From positions 1 to 6,573 of the forward strand of contig CAYOHL010000046.1 of the NCBI GenBank assembly GCA_964403775.1: a stretch of 6,573 nt of DNA, given 5' to 3'. This document shows positions 1 through 5,421 of the stretch, piece by piece. The stretch is from CG1-02-33-12 sp964403775. GTDB taxonomy: Archaea; Nanobdellota; Nanobdellia; Woesearchaeales; CG1-02-33-12. Every line of letters starts with the position of its first letter. Position 1 is the stretch's first letter. Position numbers and translations under genes: made by a program. Below the pieces are notes generated by a model that was given only the letters and a program-made list of their open reading frames with translations, searched no databases and was not told the DNA's origin.

Positions 1-12
1 ATTGGGAATTTT

Positions 13-36
13 CAAAATAAAAATAAAACAAGAAAA
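13..36 (-). terminator. U-rich terminator after the zinc-ribbon gene
   Basis: Directly after the TAA of the small minus-strand gene the transcript would read through a run made almost entirely of U, broken by single C, G and A residues. Archaeal RNA polymerase commonly stops at such U tracts without a hairpin, and none is seen here. The call rests on composition and position only. Confidence 0.5.
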
Positions 37-183
37 TTAAGCTTTTCCTAAAATCCTGAAGACCTTTGTTCCGCAATGAGGGCAAACTCCCTTGACAGCC
101 TTCATCTTATTCTTCATAACTACATTTTGTGGATTTTTTATTTCAACCTGTTTTTTGCATTTCATACATCTTGCTTCTACCAT
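37..183 (-). CDS. DUF5679-like zinc-ribbon small protein (48 aa)
   Basis: This 48-residue protein is read on the minus strand from an ATG preceded by AGGTG five bases upstream. It has two CxxC knuckles, CMKC at residues 6-9 and CPHC at about 34-37, separated by a basic stretch, and ends in FRILGKA. This layout (knuckle, KKxxEIKNP-like strand, KAVKGVCPxCGTK, short basic tail) resembles the DUF5679 family as I remember it; members are small, of unknown function and common in uncultivated archaea and CPR bacteria. The four cysteines should bind one zinc ion; a nucleic-acid or ribosome-related role is only a guess. It is too short for many gene callers. It is transcribed divergently from the L7Ae cluster from its own TATA box, leaving a leader of about 25 nt. 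Confidence 0.85.
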   Translation of the reverse strand: MVEARCMKCKKQVEIKNPQNVVMKNKMKAVKGVCPHCGTKVFRILGKA

Positions 184-233
184 TTTTACACCTCATCATA
201 AATATTTTATGCTAATTATGGTTAAATTTTAGT

Positions 234-245
234 TTAATATATAAA
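234..245 (-). promoter_or_regulatory. TATA box for the zinc-ribbon gene
   Basis: On the minus strand this reads TTTATATATTAA, a strong archaeal TATA box. Transcription would start about 25 bp downstream, near 208-215, giving a leader of about 25-30 nt that contains the AGGTG ribosome-binding site. Confidence 0.6.
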
Positions 246-279
246 TTTTGTGTATTTTCACAGCTAAAATACCACAAAC

Positions 280-288
280 CTTATAAAG
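280..288 (+). promoter_or_regulatory. TATA box for the L7Ae-S28e-L24e cluster
   Basis: CTTATAAAG stands in a local A/C-rich context that could include a BRE element. With the usual archaeal spacing the start site falls near 308-312, giving a leader of about 100 nt, long for an archaeon. The predicted 5' end lies just before the k-turn candidate, so the structure would be in the transcript. Confidence 0.55.
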
Positions 289-317
289 GGGTTAAAACTT
301 CCAGTTAAAATCAATGA

Positions 318-344
318 TTGATGATAACCGCTTGCGGTTTGAAA
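318..344 (+). promoter_or_regulatory. K-turn candidate in the L7Ae mRNA leader
   Basis: A hairpin AACCG/CGGUU (326-330 with 335-339) is capped by the stable CUUG tetraloop. Directly below it are U325/U340 (a U-U pair at the 3b-3n position), then the tandem sheared pairs G323-A342 and A324-G341, a three-nucleotide bulge G320-A321-U322, and a short C-helix U318-U319/A343-A344. This is the layout of a box C/D-type kink-turn. The weak part is the C-helix, with only two Watson-Crick pairs. L7Ae binds k-turns, and autoregulation through leader k-turns has been reported for archaeal L7Ae mRNAs, so a translational feedback element is the natural reading. Binding here is inferred. Confidence 0.6.
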
Positions 345-409
345 GAGGTATGCAGATTCTTGCAATTTGTTGTCCTTAAAAATCATTCAAATTGAAGGAG
401 GAATATAAA

Positions 410-751
410 ATGGCTGAAATATCAAAGGAAGTAGTAGACAAAATTTATGAAGCTATAGAGGTTGCCAAGGCAACTGGAAGAATAAAAAAAGGCAGCAATG
501 AGGTAACAAAGGCTGTTGAAAAAGGCACAGCAAAGCTGGTTGTGATAGCAAAAAATGTCAATCCGCCAGAAATCACAATGCACATTCCACTTTTATCAAA
601 GGAAAAAGGGATTTTATGTGTTGAAGTGCCCAGCAAAGAGGAGCTTGGTGCAGCAGCCGGCATAAGTGTTGGAACAGCGAGCATTGCAATAATTGAAGAA
701 GGGGAAGCAAAAAGCACTGTCAAGGAGATAGTCAATAAACTAAAGGAATAA
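410..751 (+). CDS. rpl7ae: Large ribosomal subunit protein L7Ae (113 aa)
   Basis: L7Ae is the archaeal k-turn-binding protein: part of the large ribosomal subunit, of box C/D and H/ACA guide ribonucleoproteins, and of some archaeal RNase P. The signature GSNEVTKAVEKG (residues 28-39) holds the RNA-contacting Gly-x-Asn-Glu-xx-Lys group (N30, E31, K34). NPPEITMHIPLL and VPSKEELGAAAGI follow, as in the family, and the length is usual. I chose the ATG at 410 rather than the in-frame TTG at 392, because AAGGAGG (395-401) lies eight bases before 410 and inside the longer reading. It is first in a tight cluster; eS28 starts 15 nt after its stop. The leader carries a k-turn candidate, so self-regulation is likely. 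Confidence 0.97.
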   Translation: MAEISKEVVDKIYEAIEVAKATGRIKKGSNEVTKAVEKGTAKLVVIAKNVNPPEITMHIPLLSKEKGILCVEVPSKEELGAAAGISVGTASIAIIEEGEAKSTVKEIVNKLKE

Positions 752-766
752 TTAAGGTGATTTCAT

Positions 767-1024
767 ATGAAACCCCAAGTTAAGGAAGAACTAAAAAGGG
801 CAGGAGTCAATTTTTCACATGCTTTTCCTGCAAAAATAGAGGAAATAATTGACAGGACAGGCACCAGGGGCGAGGTGATACAAGTAAGATGCAAGGTCCT
901 TGAAGGAAGGGATGCTAACAAAATCCTGAGAAGAAATGTAATGGGCCCTGTGAGATTAGGGGATATATTAATGCTCAGGGAAACAGAGATTGAGGCAAGA
1001 AAGCTTACCCAAGGCAGGAGATGA
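767..1024 (+). CDS. rps28e: Small ribosomal subunit protein eS28, N-terminally extended (85 aa)
   Basis: eS28 is a small OB-fold protein of the 30S subunit, near the mRNA exit/platform region. The family core is clear: RTGTRGEVIQVRCKVLEGRD, then RRNVMGPVRLGDILML and RETEIEAR. The usual archaeal protein is about 70 residues; this one has roughly 15-18 extra N-terminal residues (MKPQVKEELKRAGVNFSHAF) before the family core. The ATG at 767 is supported by AAGGTGA (754-760), six bases upstream, and no internal in-frame ATG or good Shine-Dalgarno offers a shorter start, so the extension seems real. The gene follows L7Ae by 15 nt and its TGA overlaps the ATG of eL24 (ATGA), so the three are almost surely one transcription unit. 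Confidence 0.95.
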   Translation: MKPQVKEELKRAGVNFSHAFPAKIEEIIDRTGTRGEVIQVRCKVLEGRDANKILRRNVMGPVRLGDILMLRETEIEARKLTQGRR

Positions 1025-1218
1025 TAAAAGTGAAATGCAGTTTTTGCAAAAAAAACATCAACAAAGGGACCGGAAAGATGTATGTCCAGAAAACAGGCAG
1101 GGCATTATATTTCTGCTCATCAAAATGCGAAAAAAACATGCTGAAGCTGAAGAGGAAGCCAAGGACAACAAGATGGACTCAAGAATTCAGGGATATAAAA
1201 GAGGGAACCAAAAAATAA
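1021..1218 (+). CDS. rpl24e: Large ribosomal subunit protein eL24 (65 aa)
   Basis: eL24 is a zinc-ribbon protein of the large subunit. The cysteine pattern CSFC (residues 6-9) and CSSKC (32-36, CxxxC) gives the four-cysteine zinc site, followed by the basic KLKRKPRTTRWTQEFR segment typical of the family. Length is normal. The start is the ATG of an ATGA overlap with the eS28 stop. GGAG directly abuts this ATG (1017-1020), too close to act as a Shine-Dalgarno; it is better spaced (nine bases) for an in-frame GTG at 1030, which would remove only three residues and keep the zinc site. Translational coupling makes the ATG the better choice, but the GTG cannot be excluded. Confidence 0.95.
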   Translation: MIKVKCSFCKKNINKGTGKMYVQKTGRALYFCSSKCEKNMLKLKRKPRTTRWTQEFRDIKEGTKK

Positions 1219-1231
1219 TACAAAAGACTTG

Positions 1232-1241
1232 TTTTAATAAA
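1232..1241 (+). promoter_or_regulatory. Possible weak internal TATA box before EF-2
   Basis: TTTTAATAAA lies in the 62-nt gap between eL24 and EF-2, about 40 bp before the EF-2 start, so a transcript could start near 1262 with a short leader holding the GAGG site. In this AT-rich gap a match by chance is easy, and EF-2 may simply be read through from L7Ae. Confidence 0.25.
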
Positions 1242-1280
1242 GCAAGATGAAGTATTTAATTATCGTGGGCGAGGATAAAA

Positions 1281-3443
1281 ATGGCAGAGAAAATGGTTGA
1301 AAAGGTCATGAGGCTTGCTGACAGGCCTGAATTTATAAGAAATATAGGTATTGCCGCTCATATTGATCATGGAAAAACTACTCTGAGTGATAATCTTCTT
1401 GCAGGAGCAGGAATGATGTCAAAAGAGCTTGCAGGAAAGCAGTGCGTTCTTGATTTTCATGAGGATGAAAAGGAAAGGGGAATAACAATTGACACAGCAG
1501 CTGTTTCAATGGTGCATAATGTTGAAGGCAAGAATTACCTTATCAATTTACTTGACACTCCAGGCCATATAGACTTTAGTGGGGATGTCACAAGGGCAAT
1601 GAGGGCTGTTGATGGTGTTATTGTGCTTTGCGATGCTGTAGAGGGCGTGATGCCGCAAACAGAAACAGTCCTAAGGCAGGCACTAAGGGAAAATGTTAAG
1701 CCTATCCTATTTATAAATAAGGTTGACAGGCTTATAAAGGAGCTTCAGTTAAAGCCAGAGCAGATGCAAGAAAGGTTTGTAAAGATAATAAACCATGTAA
1801 ACAAGCTGATAAGTGAAATAGCAGACAAGGAGTTTAAGGAAAAATGGAATGTTAATGTTATCAATGGTTCTGTTTGTTTTGGCTCTGCATTCCATAACTG
1901 GGCAATGTCTATAAACTATATGAAAAAAAAAGGAATTGGCTTTAAGGATATAATAGATGCTTATAATAAAGAAGACCATAAGCCATTGGCTGATAAAGCT
2001 CCTTTGCATGAGGTTGTTCTTGATGCAGTTATTCATCATCTTCCTAATCCAGTACAGGCACAAGGCTATAGAATCAAGAAAATATGGCCTGGTGATCCTG
2101 AAAGCGAGGATGGAAAATCACTTTTATCATGTAATCCAAAAGGACAATTGTTTTTTGTTATAACAAAGATTGTTGTTGACCCGCAGGCAGGTGAGTTATC
2201 ATGTGGAAGAGTATTTTCAGGAACAATAACAAAGGGGATGGAGGTTTATCTTAACAGGGAAAAGAAAAATTTTAGGATTCAGCAGGTTTTTATTTACAAT
2301 GGGGCAAAAAGAGAGATAGTTGACAGGGCTCTTGCAGGCAATATAGTTGGTGTTGCAGGTGTAAAGGCAATGCCTGGTGAAACAATAACCTTGGAGCCAA
2401 CAGAGCCTTTTGAGAAAATAACCCATTTATTTGAGCCTGTTGTTACAAAGGCTATTGAGGCAGCAAAGGCATCTGACCTGCCAAAGCTCATAGAGGTCTT
2501 AAGAAGAGTAAGCAAAGAAGACCCAACCATAGTTATTGAGATTAATGAAGAAACAGGGGAGCATCTTATGCATGGAATGGGTGAATTACATCTTGAGGTT
2601 ATTGAAAACAGGATAAAAACTGAAAAAGGTGTTGATGTGAAAACATCTCCTCCAATTGTTGTTTATAGGGAGGCAATCACAAAGGAATCACAGGAGGTAG
2701 AGGGCAAGAGCCCAAATAAGCACAATAAATTTTATTTTAAGGTAGAGCCCTTATCAAGGGAATTTATGGAGGCAATGAGGAAAAAAGAGCTTCCTGAAAT
2801 GAGGATTAAGAAAAAAGACAAAGACCTATGGGCAAAGCTAGAGGAATTGGGCATGGAAAGCAAGATTGCAAGAAAAGTAAGGGATATTTACAAAGGCAAT
2901 ATGCTGGTAGATATGACAAGGGGGATAGTCCATATAGGAGAAGTTATTGAGATGATAATGGATATGTTTGAGGATGTAATGTCTGCCGGCCCATTGGCAA
3001 GAGAGCCATGCATTAATGTAAAGGTAATGCTAATGGATGTAAAGCTGCATGAGGATGCAATCCATAGAGGGCCAGCACAGGTATACCCTGCTGTCAGGGA
3101 AGGCATAAGGGGGGCTATGATGCTTGCCAACCCTGTTATTTACGAGCCCTTGCAGACATTGCAGTTTGAGGCACCGGCAGATAATATGGGTGAGATATCA
3201 AAGCTTATTGCCAATAAAAGAGGCCAGTTGCTTGATATGCAGCAGGAGGGGGAGCATATAACTGTAAGAGGCAAATTACCAGTTGGAGAGATGTTTGGAA
3301 TGACCTCTGACTTAAGGTCTGCTACTGGCGGCAGAGGCAGTCATTTCCTTGTTGACCAAGGCTTTGAAAAACTGCCTAGTGAACTGCAGGAAAAGATAAT
3401 AACACATATAAGGCAGAGAAAAGGCCTTAAAATAGAGGAATAG
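1281..3443 (+). CDS. fusA: Translation elongation factor 2 (aEF-2, 720 aa)
   Basis: EF-2 is the GTPase that drives ribosomal translocation. All nucleotide motifs are intact: P-loop AHIDHGKT (26-33), switch I Thr69 in RGITIDT, DTPGH (92-96), NKVD (146-149) and a GSA G5 loop after a stretch ending at about 200. Domains II-V follow at normal length (archaeal EF-2 is about 730 aa). The domain IV tip reads IHRGPAQ with His595, the residue modified to diphthamide in archaea and eukaryotes, so the modification pathway is predicted although none of its genes is in the window. The ATG at 1281 is preceded by GAGG (1271-1274). No intein or frameshift is seen. It stands 62 nt after eL24, where NDK and IF-2 genes often lie in other archaea. 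Confidence 0.97.
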   Translation: MAEKMVEKVMRLADRPEFIRNIGIAAHIDHGKTTLSDNLLAGAGMMSKELAGKQCVLDFHEDEKERGITIDTAAVSMVHNVEGKNYLINLLDTPGHIDFSGDVTRAMRAVDGVIVLCDAVEGVMPQTETVLRQALRENVKPILFINKVDRLIKELQLKPEQMQERFVKIINHVNKLISEIADKEFKEKWNVNVINGSVCFGSAFHNWAMSINYMKKKGIGFKDIIDAYNKEDHKPLADKAPLHEVVLDAVIHHLPNPVQAQGYRIKKIWPGDPESEDGKSLLSCNPKGQLFFVITKIVVDPQAGELSCGRVFSGTITKGMEVYLNREKKNFRIQQVFIYNGAKREIVDRALAGNIVGVAGVKAMPGETITLEPTEPFEKITHLFEPVVTKAIEAAKASDLPKLIEVLRRVSKEDPTIVIEINEETGEHLMHGMGELHLEVIENRIKTEKGVDVKTSPPIVVYREAITKESQEVEGKSPNKHNKFYFKVEPLSREFMEAMRKKELPEMRIKKKDKDLWAKLEELGMESKIARKVRDIYKGNMLVDMTRGIVHIGEVIEMIMDMFEDVMSAGPLAREPCINVKVMLMDVKLHEDAIHRGPAQVYPAVREGIRGAMMLANPVIYEPLQTLQFEAPADNMGEISKLIANKRGQLLDMQQEGEHITVRGKLPVGEMFGMTSDLRSATGGRGSHFLVDQGFEKLPSELQEKIITHIRQRKGLKIEE

Positions 3444-3458
3444 CTTTTATTATAGAAA

Positions 3459-3470
3459 CCTTTATATATT
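3459..3470 (+). promoter_or_regulatory. TATA box for EF-1alpha
   Basis: CCTTTATATATT is a strong archaeal TATA box in the 78-nt gap between EF-2 and EF-1alpha. The start site would fall near 3488-3492, giving a leader of about 30 nt with a strong GGAGGGA site. EF-1alpha, usually among the most abundant proteins, therefore probably has its own promoter and does not depend only on read-through. Confidence 0.65.
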
Positions 3471-3521
3471 AATTAAAAACCACCTTTTAAGCATATTTTG
3501 AAAATAATTGGAGGGAGTATT

Positions 3522-4817
3522 ATGGCTAAAGAAAAAGAACATATAAATCTTGTCTTTGTAGGACATGTTGATCATGGTAAGTCAACAACAGTTGGAAGGT
3601 TATTGTTTGACACTGGCTCAATTAGTGAGCAGGAGCTAAGAAAGCTGAAGGAAAAGGCAAAAGAGCTGGGCAAAGCAGGCTTTGAATTTGCCTTTGTAAT
3701 GGACAACCTGAAGGAAGAAAGAGAAAGAGGGCTAACAATTGATTTGGCTCATAAAAGGTTTAACACTAACAAATATTATTTTACAATAATTGATGCACCA
3801 GGCCACAGAGACTTTATCAAAAACATGATTACAGGAGCAAGCCAGGCAGATTCAGCTGTTCTTGTTGTTGCTGCTAATGATGGGGTTATGGAGCAGACAA
3901 AAGAGCATGTCTTCTTATGCAGGACTTTAGGAGTTCAGCAACTGATTGTTGCCATAAACAAGATGGACATGAAGGATTACAGCGAAGATGTTTTCAAAAA
4001 GATTAAGGCAGATGTTGAAACATTGTTGAAGACAGTTGGATATGACCCAGCCAAGGTTAATTTTGTACCAATTGCCTCTTTGCCAGGAGATAATGTGGCT
4101 AAGAAGACAGAAAAGATGCCATGGCACAAAGGGCCAAATTTACTGGAGGCACTGGATTTGCTTAATATACCTGAAAAACCAACACAACTACCACTAAGGC
4201 TTCCAATACAGGATGTTTATAATATAACTGGAATTGGAGTTGTTCCTGTGGGAAAGGTTGAAACAGGAGTCATGAAGGTTGGTGATAAGGTCATAATAGT
4301 TCCAGCAAGAGAGGGAAAGGGTGTTAGCGGAGAAGTTAAATCAATAGAGATGCACCATGAGCAGCTTAAGCAGGCAATTCCAGGAGATAATGTTGGATTT
4401 AATGTAAGGGGCATAGACAAGAAAGATATTGCTCGTGGCGATGTTCTTGGACATACTGATAATGTGCCGACAGTTGCCAGTGAATTTACAGCACAGATTG
4501 TTGTATTGAACTGTAAGAATGTTATAACAACAGGATATACACCAGTATTCCACATCCACACAGCACAGGTTGCCTGCCAGATAACAGCTATTGAGAAAAA
4601 ACTAAATGCAGCAACAGGAGAAACAATTGCAGAAAATCCAGACTTCATAAAGAAAGGGGATGCTGCAATCATTAAGGTCAAACCAGTTCAGCCAGTAGTG
4701 ATTGAGAAACAAAAAGACATTCCACACATGTCAAGGTTTGCTGTTAGGGATAGCGGAGTAACAGTGGCAGCAGGAATGTGCATTGACTTAGTTAAGAAGG
4801 GGCTAGGAAAGAAGTGA
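3522..4817 (+). CDS. tuf: Translation elongation factor 1-alpha (aEF-1A, 431 aa)
   Basis: EF-1alpha is the GTPase that carries aminoacyl-tRNA to the ribosomal A site. Its G domain (about 1-215) shows GHVDHGKS (14-21), Thr72 of switch I in RGLTID, DAPGHRDF (91-98), NKMD (146-149) and ASLPGDN (185-191). Two beta-barrel domains follow, with the family signatures QDVYNITGIGVVPVGKVETG and the C-terminal RFAVRDSGVTVAAG. Length is normal for archaea. I start at the ATG at 3522, as GGAGGGA (3510-3516) sits five bases before it; the in-frame TTG at 3498 would bury this site. It has its own TATA box and a hairpin plus U-rich run right after its stop. No intein, and the tRNA-Ser gene downstream of S10 matches an order known from other archaea. 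Confidence 0.98.
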   Translation: MAKEKEHINLVFVGHVDHGKSTTVGRLLFDTGSISEQELRKLKEKAKELGKAGFEFAFVMDNLKEERERGLTIDLAHKRFNTNKYYFTIIDAPGHRDFIKNMITGASQADSAVLVVAANDGVMEQTKEHVFLCRTLGVQQLIVAINKMDMKDYSEDVFKKIKADVETLLKTVGYDPAKVNFVPIASLPGDNVAKKTEKMPWHKGPNLLEALDLLNIPEKPTQLPLRLPIQDVYNITGIGVVPVGKVETGVMKVGDKVIIVPAREGKGVSGEVKSIEMHHEQLKQAIPGDNVGFNVRGIDKKDIARGDVLGHTDNVPTVASEFTAQIVVLNCKNVITTGYTPVFHIHTAQVACQITAIEKKLNAATGETIAENPDFIKKGDAAIIKVKPVQPVVIEKQKDIPHMSRFAVRDSGVTVAAGMCIDLVKKGLGKK

Positions 4818-4844
4818 TTTTTTTGTTTTTTGTTTAAAAAAATC
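4816..4844 (+). terminator. Hairpin/U-rich terminator after EF-1alpha
   Basis: GATTTTTTT (4816-4824) is a perfect complement of AAAAAAATC (4836-4844), nine pairs around a T-rich 11-nt loop; the stem starts inside the EF-1alpha TGA stop. Seven and six consecutive T residues lie within it. Archaeal polymerase terminates at such U tracts, and the stem could protect the 3' end. Read-through into S10, 75 nt on, may be partial. Confidence 0.5.
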
Positions 4845-4892
4845 ATGGTGAACTGGGTTTTATCATGAAGTAAACAAGCCAAGAGAATTAAA

Positions 4893-5204
4893 ATGCAGAA
4901 AGCGAGAATAAAGTTAGCAAGTATTGACATTAATAAGATTAATGAGGTATGCAAATACATAAAAGATATTTCTGAGAAAACAGGAGTTGAAATGAGGGGC
5001 CCAATACCTCTGCCAACAAAAAAGCTTAAGGTAACCACAAGGAAAAGCCCTGATGGAGAAGGAACAGCAACATGGGAAAGATACGAGATGAGAATACACA
5101 AGAGATTGATTGATTTAGCAGTTGATGAGCGCGCCTTAAGGCTTGTTATGAGAGTCCCTATCCCAGAAGGCCTGAACATTGAGATAGAGATGATAGATGT
5201 CTAG
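4893..5204 (+). CDS. rps10: Small ribosomal subunit protein uS10 (103 aa)
   Basis: uS10 is a conserved protein of the 30S head. The start MQKARIKLASIDINKINEVCKY, the loop GPIPLPTKKLKVTTRKSP, then MRIHKRLIDL and the ending MRVPIPEGLNIEIEMIDV are all typical of archaeal S10, and the length is right. The ATG at 4893 lacks a strong ribosome-binding site (only AAGAG about six bases upstream), unlike its neighbours. It follows EF-1alpha by 75 nt across a likely terminator; a weak TTTAAAAA at 4833-4840 could serve as a TATA box. The EF-1alpha, S10, tRNA-Ser order is one I recall from other archaea (for example Pyrococcus), and it is conserved here. Confidence 0.96.
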   Translation: MQKARIKLASIDINKINEVCKYIKDISEKTGVEMRGPIPLPTKKLKVTTRKSPDGEGTATWERYEMRIHKRLIDLAVDERALRLVMRVPIPEGLNIEIEMIDV

Positions 5205-5215
5205 TTCTTTTTTTC
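5204..5215 (+). terminator. T-rich run after S10
   Basis: The S10 stop is followed at once by TTC and seven T residues with no stem. It is a plausible U-tract terminator separating the protein genes from the tRNA transcription unit. Confidence 0.4.
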
Positions 5216-5220
5216 AAAAC

Positions 5221-5231
5221 TTATATAAATA
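5221..5231 (+). promoter_or_regulatory. TATA box of the tRNA-Ser/tRNA-Glu unit
   Basis: TTATATAAATA has its centre about 28 bp before the first base of mature tRNA-Ser. Transcription would start at or only a few bases before the tRNA, so the 5' leader is very short or absent. tRNA-Glu, three bases downstream, has no room for its own promoter. Confidence 0.7.
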
Positions 5232-5253
5232 AACATAGTTTTCTTTCTAAGGT

Positions 5254-5418
5254 GCCAGGGTGGCGCAATCTGGTACCGCGCGAGACTGGAAATCTCGTCC
5301 CTTTGGGAGTCTGGGTTCAAAACAAATGGTTACGCGCATTTGATACGCAAAGTCTGGCATAAAGCCAGACGCGCTCACTTCGTTCGCCTAATCATTAGTG
5401 AAAATCCCAGCCCTGGCG
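5254..5418 (+). tRNA. tRNA-Ser(GGA) with a T-loop intron
   Basis: Exons 5254-5321 and 5405-5418 join to an 82-nt class II tRNA. The acceptor is GCCAGGG with CCCTGGC (5411-5417) and discriminator G5418, as expected for archaeal serine tRNA. The D-stem is GCG/CGC (5263-5265, 5277-5279). The anticodon stem CGAGA/TCTCG encloses CTGGAAA, with anticodon GGA at 5288-5290. A long variable arm TCCC-TTT-GGGA (5298-5308) fits serine. The T-stem CTGGG (5311-5315) has its partner CCCAG only at 5406-5410, after an 83-nt insertion; removal restores loop TTCAAAT. CCA is not encoded. It is the leading gene of a two-tRNA transcript. A scan that does not allow introns here would call it broken. Confidence 0.93.
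5322..5404 (+). other. BHB intron in the T loop of tRNA-Ser (83 nt)
   Basis: The ends make a textbook hBHBh' motif. The exon-side helix is the T-stem CTGGG/CCCAG. The central 4-bp helix pairs exon TTCA (5316-5319) with intron TGAA (5399-5402). The two three-nucleotide bulges are AA^A (5320-5322) and AA^T (5403-5405), cut as marked. The inner helix is 5323-5332 with 5389-5398: ten positions with one A-A mismatch and one G-U pair. Inside, GTCTGGC (5352-5358) and GCCAGAC (5364-5370) form a 7-bp hairpin with a five-base loop. No open reading frame or box C/D motif is seen. The location corresponds to 59/60, in the geometry that introns at 37/38 use in the anticodon loop. Confidence 0.9.
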
Positions 5419-5421
5419 TAT

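Noticed and set aside
990..1250. 86-residue open frame overlapping eS28 and eL24
   Set aside because: It is out of frame with both well-recognised ribosomal proteins and has a composition unlike any family known to me.
4217..4681. 154-residue minus-strand open frame inside EF-1alpha
   Set aside because: It is antisense to a highly conserved gene; its composition is the reverse reading of EF-1alpha codons, with no promoter or ribosome-binding site.
4845..4868. Seven-codon frame MVNWVLS upstream of S10 as a leader peptide
   Set aside because: No ribosome-binding site, no regulatory codon pattern, and no competing hairpins that would support attenuation.
4688..5179. 163-residue minus-strand open frame antisense to S10 and the end of EF-1alpha
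   Set aside because: Both genes on the other strand are unmistakable; this frame has no family features.
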